Shown here: positions 1 through 6,083 of the stretch, piece after piece
How the letters are laid out: every line of letters starts with the position of its first letter
How positions within the stretch are numbered: the stretch's first letter is position 1
From: Candidatus Omnitrophota bacterium
Lineage (GTDB): Bacteria; Omnitrophota; Gorgyraeia; Gygaellales; Profunditerraquicolaceae
Direction: 5' to 3'
Assembly: GCA_028716305.1 (NCBI GenBank)
Contig: JAQUQA010000059.1
Coordinates: 1-7,326 of the forward strand
DNA length: 7,326 nt
The notes under the pieces: generated by a model
Database searches by the model: none
What the model saw: only the letters and a program-made list of their open reading frames with translations
What the model was told of the DNA's origin: nothing
Made by a program: the position numbers and the translations under genes

Positions 1-2
1 AT

Positions 3-1277
3 ATCTGGTATGAGGTTTGGAGGGCCCCTGACCTGGATGAGTTCTTTTTAGGCAGAAAGCAGGACTACTTCAACATTTACCGGGTAATCGCCGAAGCGGT
101 AATTGAACTTGAAAAAGAGCATAAGGTCCAAATCCCCGTCGGAGGTCCCAGCTCAAGTTGGTGGTTCCAGAACTTCGAGGGCAATACCATTATCACCCCG
201 GAACGCAGCTTGATTTACGAGTTGATCAAATTCTGCTTCCATTATCATTTACCGATCGATTTTATCAGCTGGCACGCCTATTCAACCGACCCCAAGTCCG
301 AAAAAGAAATTACCGCTTACCATAAGAACCCGGTTAAACTGATCAAGGCATGGTTATCCTATTTTCATTTCAAGAAGGACATCCCTTTAATTATCGACGA
401 GTGGAACTATGACAGCGGAGCGAATGTCCTGCCGGCCAGGGGGGAAAAGTCCCATATCGCGGCCAGTTACGTCCCCGCCCGGCTGTTGAACATGTATGAG
501 GCGGGGGTGGATTACCAGGTATATTTTTCCCTGGAGGATTTTCAAAACAATAAGGAAAACGTCACCAGCAACGTAGGTTTATTCTGGTTTGATTCGGAGT
601 CCGCGGGGTACAAGGGGCAGCCTAAGAATATTTATAATGTTTTTCGCATGCTTAATCTTTTGGGAAAAAACTTTTTCCCCGGGGCGAAAATCGAAAACGA
701 ATTTGTCGGAGGGATTTTTTCCAAAGACAAAGAAGGTAATATCTATATGCTGTTATACAATTATCTAGACTCCCGGATATCCCTGAATTATTTATCGCGT
801 AATATCGGAGGCCTAAAAGGGTCGGAGAGAAGGGTGATTACGGACCTGGTAAGAAGCGGGAGGTTAAACGATCTGCTGGGAGATGGAGCCGGGATAGCTC
901 AATTGCGCACGACGGGGAGGGTAAAGGCCCTGCTGGAAAAGGCCAGGCAGCTTGATCTGGAAGGAAAAAAGTTTAAAGAGCTTCCCCGCCAGGTGAAGGT
1001 AAACGTTAAAAATTTAAGCGGGCAGTTTTTTTATCAGAAATATACGGTTGACTCCGGCTGCCTGACGAATTGTAAATTTACCCCGGCCGAGGAAAAGGAG
1101 GTAGAGCTGAAGGAGGCGTATCAAGAAATATTCACGCTCGACCCCTATTCTGTGCAATTGGTGGTTTTTAAAAAGAAACCCAGGGAAATCATTATCAGCG
1201 CTCCGCCGGCCCAAGCAAAGGAAACGCCCCCGGAGCAGATAGAAACGGTTAGTTTAAATCAGGCGGCAGGAAAATAA
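3..1277 (+). CDS. GH39-like glycoside hydrolase, 5'-truncated, catalytic acid/base residue replaced
   Basis: The frame is open from base 3, so the true start lies upstream and 424 residues are visible. Residues 2-50 (WYEVWRAPDLDEFF, then a DYFNIYR helix and VGGPSSS) align with the GH39 segment that normally reads EVWNEPDL...DY..LYR...VGGP. SWHAY near residues 90-93 and IIDEWN (Glu133, codon 399-401) match the family's histidine region and nucleophile strand. The GH39 acid/base glutamate of the NEP motif is Ala8 here (codon 24-26, preceded by Arg), so normal retaining hydrolysis is doubtful. After the TIM barrel comes a beta-sandwich-like region interrupted at about residues 264-328 by a helical, charged insertion, then a Pro/Ala/Glu-rich tail. 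Any signal peptide would be outside the window. Substrate is unknown; GH39 members act on xylosides, iduronides or exopolysaccharide. Family assignment is good, activity is uncertain. It ends one base before xseA but has no evident functional link to it. Confidence 0.8.
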   Translation: MWYEVWRAPDLDEFFLGRKQDYFNIYRVIAEAVIELEKEHKVQIPVGGPSSSWWFQNFEGNTIITPERSLIYELIKFCFHYHLPIDFISWHAYSTDPKSEKEITAYHKNPVKLIKAWLSYFHFKKDIPLIIDEWNYDSGANVLPARGEKSHIAASYVPARLLNMYEAGVDYQVYFSLEDFQNNKENVTSNVGLFWFDSESAGYKGQPKNIYNVFRMLNLLGKNFFPGAKIENEFVGGIFSKDKEGNIYMLLYNYLDSRISLNYLSRNIGGLKGSERRVITDLVRSGRLNDLLGDGAGIAQLRTTGRVKALLEKARQLDLEGKKFKELPRQVKVNVKNLSGQFFYQKYTVDSGCLTNCKFTPAEEKEVELKEAYQEIFTLDPYSVQLVVFKKKPREIIISAPPAQAKETPPEQIETVSLNQAAGK

Positions 1278-1278
1278 T

Positions 1279-2610
1279 ATGCAGGAGAACCTCTTTGATC
1301 GTGCCAGCGGCACCCTAAAGGGCAAGCGCGTCTTTACGGTTAGCGAGATCACCCGGGACATTAAATTAATCCTGGAGAACACCTTTAATGAAGTCTGGGT
1401 GGAAGGGGAAATTTCCGGGATCAGGCAAATTCCTTCCGGCACGGTGTTCTTTACCCTTAAGGATTCCGGCAGCCTATTAAAATGCGTCATTTTTTCTTCT
1501 TTTGTCAGAGGGGTAAATTTTGAGCTCAAGGACGGGATCAAGATCGTCTGTTTCGGCAGGATCGGCGTTTACGAAAAAGACGGACAGTATCAGCTCTACA
1601 CCGAAAAGATCGAAGTAAAGGGCCTGGGCAGCCTGCAATTGGCCCTGGAACAGCTGAAAGAAAAGCTGGAAAAAGAAGGGCTTTTTGCCCCGGCCCATAA
1701 AAGGCCGATTCCCTATCTCCCTGGCAGGATCGGTATTGTTACCTCACTGCAGGGGGCGGCGATTAAAGATATGCTTAAGGTAATGGACCGCCGTTTTGCC
1801 GACGTGAACGTGATCATTAACCCGGCGCAGGTGCAGGGAGAGGCGGCCAAAGGGGATATTGCCCGGGCGATAAACGAATTCAATTCTTTTAATGATGATC
1901 TGCCGCCGCAGGAAAAAATAGAGGTTTTAATCGTCGGCCGCGGCGGGGGCAGTATCGAAGACCTCTGGGCCTTTAATGAAGAGGTAGTCGCCCGGGCGAT
2001 TTATAATTCACGGATCCCGGTCATTTCGGCCGTCGGGCACGAGCGCGACTTTACTATCGCCGATCTGGTCGCTGATTTACGCGCGGCCACTCCTTCGGTC
2101 GCCGCGGAGTTGGTTTTGCCGGAGAAAGAGGTCTTGGAGGAAAAAACGCGGCAATTAGCCCAGCGGTTAAAACTGTTTATATCCGAACTGATCGTTAATT
2201 CCGAAGAAGAGCTTGACCGGTTATTACGCAGGATATCCCTGGGGATCTCCAATCTCTTCAAGCTGGATTTCGGCAGGTTCCAGTCCGCCGAGAAGAAGTT
2301 GGCGTTGTTGAGCCCGCTTGTGGGTATCCAGCAGCATATTTCGCGGTTGAGCGATTTGACCAGGCAATTATCCATCGGCGCGGGGCATTTTACCCAGTTA
2401 AAGAATTCCCGGCTGGTTACCCTGGCGGAAAAACTTTCCAGCCTGAGCCCTTTGAATATCCTGGGCCGCGGCTATAGTATTACTTTTAAGATGCCCCAAA
2501 GAGAAGTGATCAAAGACCCGCAGGCGATTAAAGCCGGGGATACGATTATGACCAGGATGAGCAAGGCGGAAATCTTAAGCAAAGTCACGGAGGTTGATAG
2601 AAATGGCTGA
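1279..2610 (+). CDS. xseA: Exodeoxyribonuclease VII large subunit
   Basis: This is the catalytic subunit of the cytoplasmic exonuclease VII, which degrades single-stranded DNA from both ends into short oligonucleotides and works in repair. At 443 residues it is close to the usual 400-460. Residues about 17-115 form the OB-fold DNA-binding domain (VFTVSEITRDIK, then VWVEGEISG). The catalytic core follows: GRIGIVTSLQGAAIKDML (149-166, Asp164), GRGGGSIEDLWAFNEE (220-235, Arg221) and PVISAVGHERDFTIADLVAD (247-266, His254 and Asp257), then RAATPSVAAE. Residues about 280-390 are helical and charged, as in the coiled-coil region that carries the small subunits, and the conserved C-terminal GRGYS motif is at 396-400. 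The ATG at 1279 is preceded by AGGA (1268-1271) at seven bases spacing. All family motifs are intact. Its 3' end overlaps xseB by 8 nt, suggesting translational coupling. Confidence 0.97.
   Translation: MQENLFDRASGTLKGKRVFTVSEITRDIKLILENTFNEVWVEGEISGIRQIPSGTVFFTLKDSGSLLKCVIFSSFVRGVNFELKDGIKIVCFGRIGVYEKDGQYQLYTEKIEVKGLGSLQLALEQLKEKLEKEGLFAPAHKRPIPYLPGRIGIVTSLQGAAIKDMLKVMDRRFADVNVIINPAQVQGEAAKGDIARAINEFNSFNDDLPPQEKIEVLIVGRGGGSIEDLWAFNEEVVARAIYNSRIPVISAVGHERDFTIADLVADLRAATPSVAAELVLPEKEVLEEKTRQLAQRLKLFISELIVNSEEELDRLLRRISLGISNLFKLDFGRFQSAEKKLALLSPLVGIQQHISRLSDLTRQLSIGAGHFTQLKNSRLVTLAEKLSSLSPLNILGRGYSITFKMPQREVIKDPQAIKAGDTIMTRMSKAEILSKVTEVDRNG
2589..2593 (+). promoter_or_regulatory. Ribosome binding site of xseB
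   Basis: GGAGG lies inside the end of xseA, nine bases before the ATG at 2603. It decides between two in-frame starts: the TTG at 2594 would have no spacing from this site, so ATG 2603 is preferred. That start also gives the typical N-terminus MAEIKFEDALKKLE. Confidence 0.75.
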
Positions 2611-2833
2611 GATAAAATTCGAAGATGCTTTAAAGAAACTGGAACGGATTATCGAAGACCTGGAAAAGGGCGACCTGACCCTTGATGAGGCGCTGAAAAA
2701 ATATCAGGAAGGGGTGGAGCTCTCCCGGGTTTGCGCCCAACGCCTGGAAAATGCCAAAAAAAAGATCGACGTCCTGACCAAGAATAAAAAAGGCGAGTTC
2801 GATTTAAAACCGCTGGAAGAAGCAGAGGAATAA
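2603..2833 (+). CDS. xseB: Exodeoxyribonuclease VII small subunit
   Basis: This small all-helical protein binds in several copies to the coiled-coil region of XseA and is needed for a stable exonuclease VII. It has 76 residues from ATG 2603, normal for a family of about 60-85. The signature is clear: FEDALKKLERIIEDLEKGDL, then LTLDEALKKYQEGVELSR and a helix containing LENAKKKIDVL. The sequence fits two amphipathic helices joined by a short turn around GDLTLDE. The C-terminal FDLKPLEEAEE is an acidic tail. The gene overlaps xseA by 8 nt and its TAA stop shares its last base with the dxs ATG (TAATG). In many bacteria ispA lies between xseB and dxs; here it does not. Confidence 0.95.
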   Translation: MAEIKFEDALKKLERIIEDLEKGDLTLDEALKKYQEGVELSRVCAQRLENAKKKIDVLTKNKKGEFDLKPLEEAEE

Positions 2834-4680
2834 TGTTGCTGGAAAAGATTACATCTCCCGGAGAACTAAAAAAGCTTTCCGGGGAAGAATTAGTTGCTTT
2901 GGCCGGAGAAATCAGGCAAAGGATTATCGAGGTTGTATCGGTGACCGGAGGGCATCTGGCTTCAAGTCTGGGAACCGTAGAATTGTCTATTGCCCTGCAC
3001 TATTGCCTGAATACCCCGAAGGACAAGATCGTCTGGGATGTCGGCCATCAATGTTATGCGCATAAGATCCTTACCGGCAGGAACAAGGATTTCTTGTGTC
3101 TAAGGCAATACAACGGGTTGAGCGGGTTTCCTTCCAAGGACGAATCCGCATATGACTCTTTTACAACCGGGCACAGTTCTACCGCGGTATCTTTAGCGCT
3201 TGGCCTGGCCTGTGCCAGGGACGGCCTGCCCAAAGAAGAACAGCATAAAGTTGTCGCGGTGATCGGTGACGGTTCTTTAAGCGGCGGCCTGTGTTTCGAG
3301 GGGCTGAACAATGTCGGGCACCTGAATAAGGACATACTGGTTATTTTGAATACTAACGAACTCTCCATTGCCCCTAACGTCGGGGCGCTCAGTACTTATT
3401 TGAACAAGCTTATCTCGATGCCCATCTATAACCGTTTTAAGGGGTCATTGGAAAATTTTGCGAAATCAAGGATCCCCAAGGGTAGCCGTTTGATCAAGCT
3501 GGCTAATAAATTTGAAGAAGGGCTAAAAGGGCTGTTCGTGCCCGGAATGTTCTTTGAGGAGCTGGGTTTTCGTTATTTTGGCCCCTTCGACGGGAATAAC
3601 CTGAATACTTTGATCCCGAACCTGAAAAACGTTATTAATATCAAGGGGCCGCGCTTATTTCATGTGGTAACCAAAAAAGGCAAGGGTTATGCCCCGGCGG
3701 AAAACGAACCGGTGAGGTTTCATAGCGCCGCGCCTTTTGAGATCAAGACAGGCAAGAGCCTGCAAAGAGATGCCTTCGGGAAATCTTATACCGGGGTTTT
3801 TAGCGAAGCCCTGGTAGATTTAGCCCGGGAGAACGCAAAAATCGTGGCGATTACCGCTGCCATGCCGGAGGGGACCGGTCTAGATAAGTTTCGGGATAAT
3901 TTTAGAGAGAGGTTCTTTGATGTCGGTATCGCCGAAGAGCATGCTGTTTGCTTTGCCGCAGGATTGGCCAGAGAAGGCCAGCATCCGGTGGTGGCGATCT
4001 ATTCTACGTTTTTACAGCGGGCGTATGACCAGATCATTGAATGCGTAGCCCTGCAGAATCTGGGGGTGGTTTTCGCGCTCGACCGCGCCGGACTCGTCGG
4101 TGAAGACGGACCGACACATCAGGGGGTTTTTGACATTGCCTACCTTTCGCATATCCCAAATATCACCATTGCCGCCCCCGCCGATGCAGAGGAGTTCAAA
4201 GGGCTGCTTAAATTCGCCATAGAACTCAATCGTCCCATAGCATTGCGTTATCCGAAATGCGCGGCAGTGCAGTCGCCCTGGTCCAAGGAGCCGTGGAAAT
4301 TAGCCAGGGCGCAAAAGCTAAAGGACGGGAAGGAGTTCCTGATTTTTGCCTTTGGCAGTATGGTTTTACCTTGTTGGGAGGCGGCTTTAGAGTTGGATAG
4401 ACAAGGGATATCCGGTACGGTAGTGAACGCGCGTTTTGCCAAACCTCTCGACGAACAGTTGCTTAGAGAGGCGGGCAGGAATTTTAAGTTTATTTTTACT
4501 GCCGAGGAAGGATTGCTTAAGGGGGGAATGGGCAGCGCTGTGGCGGATATGCTCAATAGGCCGGTAATCAAGATCGGCCTGCCGGAAGAGTTTGTGCCTT
4601 GCGGGGGGAGAAAAATATTATTAGAGCGGTATGGTTTTACCGCGGCGGCCATTGCCCAAAGGATTAAGGAAAACATTTAA
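2833..4680 (+). CDS. dxs: 1-deoxy-D-xylulose-5-phosphate synthase
   Basis: This ThDP- and Mg-dependent cytoplasmic enzyme condenses pyruvate with glyceraldehyde 3-phosphate to DXP, the first step of the MEP isoprenoid pathway and a precursor for thiamine and pyridoxal. Length is 615 residues (E. coli about 620). Visible motifs: GGHLASSLGTVEL with His41; DVGHQCYAHKILTGR (69-83); GHSSTA (113-118); the ThDP/Mg motif GDGS (145-148) with Glu156 and Asn175; GPFDG (250-254); KKGKGYAPAE (281-290); FFDVGIAEEHA (361-371) with catalytic Glu368; STFLQRAYDQ (391-400); DRAGLVGEDGPTHQG (417-431); and LRYPK (471-475). Substitutions from the common consensus include NTN for NDN at 173-175, GNN for GHD at 254-256, AEEH for AEQH, and Glu403 where His is usual in the IHDVA segment; the recognised catalytic positions remain. 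GAGGA (2825-2829) precedes the ATG at short spacing. The gene is coupled to xseB and lies five bases from the ferredoxin gene. Confidence 0.96.
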   Translation: MLLEKITSPGELKKLSGEELVALAGEIRQRIIEVVSVTGGHLASSLGTVELSIALHYCLNTPKDKIVWDVGHQCYAHKILTGRNKDFLCLRQYNGLSGFPSKDESAYDSFTTGHSSTAVSLALGLACARDGLPKEEQHKVVAVIGDGSLSGGLCFEGLNNVGHLNKDILVILNTNELSIAPNVGALSTYLNKLISMPIYNRFKGSLENFAKSRIPKGSRLIKLANKFEEGLKGLFVPGMFFEELGFRYFGPFDGNNLNTLIPNLKNVINIKGPRLFHVVTKKGKGYAPAENEPVRFHSAAPFEIKTGKSLQRDAFGKSYTGVFSEALVDLARENAKIVAITAAMPEGTGLDKFRDNFRERFFDVGIAEEHAVCFAAGLAREGQHPVVAIYSTFLQRAYDQIIECVALQNLGVVFALDRAGLVGEDGPTHQGVFDIAYLSHIPNITIAAPADAEEFKGLLKFAIELNRPIALRYPKCAAVQSPWSKEPWKLARAQKLKDGKEFLIFAFGSMVLPCWEAALELDRQGISGTVVNARFAKPLDEQLLREAGRNFKFIFTAEEGLLKGGMGSAVADMLNRPVIKIGLPEEFVPCGGRKILLERYGFTAAAIAQRIKENI

Positions 4681-4685
4681 AAGAG

Positions 4686-4889
4686 ATGGTTAAGCTGAAA
4701 ATTGACAGGGAGAAATGTAAAGGGTGCATGCTCTGCGTAAGTTTTTGCCCCAAGGGCGCGCTAAGCGCGGAAGAAAAACTTAATAAGCGGGGGATAAAAC
4801 CGGTCAAGTTCAAAGAAGAAGCCGGATGCATCGGCTGCCGGATGTGTATGATTATCTGCCCGGATAATTGCATAGAGACTGAGAAGTAG
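4686..4889 (+). CDS. korD: 2-oxoacid:ferredoxin oxidoreductase delta subunit, 2x[4Fe-4S] ferredoxin
   Basis: A 67-residue ferredoxin with two complete CxxCxxCxxxCP motifs: Cys11, 14, 17, 21 and Cys48, 51, 54, 58, with the linker KLNKRGIKPVKFKEEAG between them. In KorDABC/Vor complexes this subunit passes electrons from the ThDP-bearing core to external ferredoxin. Size, motif spacing and position immediately before the alpha, beta and gamma genes support delta-subunit identity over a free ferredoxin. The ATG lies five bases after the dxs stop. The only nearby Shine-Dalgarno-like sequence is AAGGA at 4666-4670 with a long 15-base spacing, so translation may depend on coupling to dxs. The TAG stop is followed directly by a heptamer array. 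The kor symbol reflects gene order; substrate (2-oxoglutarate or branched-chain 2-oxoacid) is not determined. Confidence 0.92.
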   Translation: MVKLKIDREKCKGCMLCVSFCPKGALSAEEKLNKRGIKPVKFKEEAGCIGCRMCMIICPDNCIETEK

Positions 4890-4950
4890 CGTAAAACTTA
4901 AAGTGCAAAGCGCAAAATTCAGTTATAAGTTGTAAGTTTTAAGTTATAAG
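4890..4950 (+). repeat. A-rich degenerate heptamer array between korD and korA
   Basis: Two runs of 7-bp units. The first, 4890-4917, has four units fitting NNNAAAR, starting CGTAAAA and ending CGCAAAA, and begins on the base after the korD stop. After five bases (TTCAG), 4923-4950 has four units fitting TTNTAAG, with TTATAAG as first and last unit. The first run matches 5891-5918 inside korA at 25 of 28 positions. Function unknown. Confidence 0.85.
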
Positions 4951-4957
4951 AAAAATT

Positions 4958-5000
4958 TACGCGTTCATCGCGTTACGTACGCGGTACGCGATACGGAATT
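4958..5000 (+). repeat. GC-rich heptamer block upstream of korA
   Basis: From 4975 to 4995 three units keep 7-bp phase (ACGTACG, CGGTACG and CGATACG). CGCGTT occurs twice just before them, at 4960-4965 and 4969-4974. The block resembles the GC-rich array upstream of korC and ends a few bases before the korA ATG. It contributes the hairpin annotated separately. Confidence 0.7.
4967..4992 (+). promoter_or_regulatory. Possible hairpin in the korA leader
   Basis: ATCGCG (4967-4972) plus TAC (4974-4976) can pair with GTA (4984-4986) plus CGCGAT (4987-4992), leaving T4973 bulged and a seven-base loop. The stem of nine pairs ends one base before the weak Shine-Dalgarno-like ACGGAA (4993-4998) of korA. 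No U run follows, so it is not a typical intrinsic terminator. It may only be a by-product of the repeat units; a role in korA translation or mRNA processing is speculation. Confidence 0.4.
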
Positions 5001-5003
5001 AAA

Positions 5004-6080
5004 ATGAAAAATAAGGAAATCTTGATGACCGGGAACGAGGCGATTGCCGAGGGGGCAATTCAGGCGGGTTGTGATTTTTACGCCGGGTATCCGATTACCC
5101 CTCAGAATGAATTGACCGCCTATATGGCCAAAGAGATGCCGCGAAAAACCCGGGTTTTTATTCAGGCGGAATCGGAGATCGCGGCGATCAATATGGTCTT
5201 TGGCGCCGCCGCCGCAGGAGCCAGGGCGATGACCTCTTCTTCCAGTCCGGGGATCAGCCTGAAACAAGAAGGGATTTCTTATCTGGCCGGTGCCCAATTG
5301 CCGGCGGTGATCGTTAATATCATGCGCGGAGGTCCGGGGCTGGGGAATATCATGCCTTCCCAGGCGGATTATTTTCAGGCCACTCGCGGAGGGGGCCATG
5401 GTGATTATCATTGTCCGGTATTAGCTCCCTCTAGCGTCCAGGAGGCATATGATTTGATGTTTTTGAGTTTTGAATTGGCGGATAAATACCGTAATCCGGT
5501 AATGATCTTAGGGGATGGCATGCTTGGGCAGATGATGGAGCCTCTTTGCGTTCGGCGTTCGGCGTTCGGCGTTCGGCGATATAAGAAGCCGTGGGCGCTG
5601 ACGGGTTGCCGGGGACGAAGGCCGAATGTCGTAAAATCATTTTTCATCAGGGAGGGGGACCTTGAAACATTCAATCTATTGCTCCAGAAAAAATATCATA
5701 CTATCCGCCGGGAGGAACAGCGTTGGGAAGGGCTTTTTTTAGAAGACGCCCGGGTGGTGGTAGTGGCATATGGGACCATGGCGCGAATCGCTAAAAGCGC
5801 GGTAGTAAACCTAAGAAAAGCGGGCCGGCGGGTTGGTCTGATCAGGCCGGTTACGCTTTGGCCTTTTCCGGTAGAAGCTTTTGAAAATAGCGTAAAGCTT
5901 AAAGCGCAAAGCGCAAAGAGACCGAGGTACTTAGTTTTAGAAATGTCCTATGGGCAGATGGTGGAGGATGTAAAGTTAACGCTGAATGGGCGTGCAACGA
6001 TTGAATTTCTCGGCCGCTCCGGGGGGGGAGTCCCCGGAGAAAGAGAGATCGAAAAGCAGATTCTGAAGCTTTTGTCTTAA
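5004..6080 (+). CDS. korA: 2-oxoacid:ferredoxin oxidoreductase alpha subunit (KorA/VorB type)
   Basis: This subunit carries the ThDP pyrimidine-binding domain of an enzyme that oxidatively decarboxylates 2-oxoacids to acyl-CoA while reducing ferredoxin. It has 358 residues, usual for the short VorB-like alpha subunits. Conserved stretches: GNEAIAEGAI (10-19), YPITPQNE (29-36), QAESEIAAINMV (54-65), SSSSPGISLKQEGISYLAG (78-96), RGGPGLG (108-114) and YRNPVMILGDGMLGQMMEP (162-180). The second half has KKPWALTG (194-201), VVVVAYGTMARIAKSAV (251-267), RPVTLWPFP (281-289) and GQMVEDVKL (317-325). Two heptamer arrays lie in frame: residues 182-193 (CVRRSAFGVRRY) and 296-306 (SVKLKAQSAKR), both between conserved blocks where other members vary. 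Start 5004 fits the family N-terminus, though ATG 5025 has a better Shine-Dalgarno. Sequence resembles proteins named VorB (3-methyl-2-oxobutanoate) and KorA; specificity is unresolved. Confidence 0.93.
   Translation: MKNKEILMTGNEAIAEGAIQAGCDFYAGYPITPQNELTAYMAKEMPRKTRVFIQAESEIAAINMVFGAAAAGARAMTSSSSPGISLKQEGISYLAGAQLPAVIVNIMRGGPGLGNIMPSQADYFQATRGGGHGDYHCPVLAPSSVQEAYDLMFLSFELADKYRNPVMILGDGMLGQMMEPLCVRRSAFGVRRYKKPWALTGCRGRRPNVVKSFFIREGDLETFNLLLQKKYHTIRREEQRWEGLFLEDARVVVVAYGTMARIAKSAVVNLRKAGRRVGLIRPVTLWPFPVEAFENSVKLKAQSAKRPRYLVLEMSYGQMVEDVKLTLNGRATIEFLGRSGGGVPGEREIEKQILKLLS
5013..5017 (+). promoter_or_regulatory. Shine-Dalgarno for an alternative korA start
   Basis: AAGGA lies seven bases before the in-frame ATG at 5025. 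The upstream start at 5004 has only the weak ACGGAA (4993-4998). Family alignment favours 5004, because homologues carry about seven residues before the MxGNEAIAE block, but initiation at 5025 would leave the conserved domain intact. Both are possible. Confidence 0.4.
5548..5582 (+). repeat. GCGTTCG heptamer array inside korA
   Basis: Four perfect tandem copies of GCGTTCG (5548-5575) followed by a partial fifth (GCGATAT). The unit is the reverse complement of CGAACGC, found in the array upstream of korC. In the korA frame it reads as Val-Arg-Arg-Ser-Ala-Phe-Gly-Val-Arg-Arg without a stop, in the variable stretch between the conserved MEP and KKPWA segments. Confidence 0.92.
5891..5918 (+). 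repeat. CGCAAAG-type heptamer array inside korA
   Basis: Four tandem 7-bp units fitting CNNAAAG: CGTAAAG, CTTAAAG and then CGCAAAG twice. It differs from 4890-4917 at three of 28 positions, with the same unit order. In frame it encodes Val-Lys-Leu-Lys-Ala-Gln-Ser-Ala-Lys, just before the strand YLVLEM of the last domain. Confidence 0.88.
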
Positions 6081-6083
6081 GAT

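Noticed and set aside
2594..2602. TTG at 2594 as the xseB start.
   Set aside because: It lies directly against GGAGG with no spacing, whereas ATG 2603 has nine bases spacing and the family N-terminus.
4308..4323. GCGCAAAAGCTAAAG-like stretch in dxs resembling two A-rich heptamers.
   Set aside because: It encodes ARAQKLKDGKE, a normal-looking part of the Dxs C-terminal domain start, and has only two imperfect units, so chance is a sufficient explanation.
4923..4950. TATAAG and TTGTAA elements as a promoter for korA.
   Set aside because: They are units of the TTNTAAG array at 7-bp period; no -35/-10 pair with 16-18 bp spacing stands out, and tight gene packing suggests read-through from upstream.
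4890..5003. CRISPR array or intrinsic terminator between korD and korA.
   Set aside because: Units are 7 bp without spacers, and the hairpin has no following U run.
5408..5674. Open frames on the minus strand over korA, with repeated RRTPNAER-like peptides.
   Set aside because: They are antisense readings of the GCGTTCG array and of conserved korA sequence; no family resemblance and no start signal.
5548..5920. korA as a pseudogene disrupted by repeats.
   Set aside because: The frame is open throughout, conserved blocks continue on both sides of each array, and total length is normal for the family.
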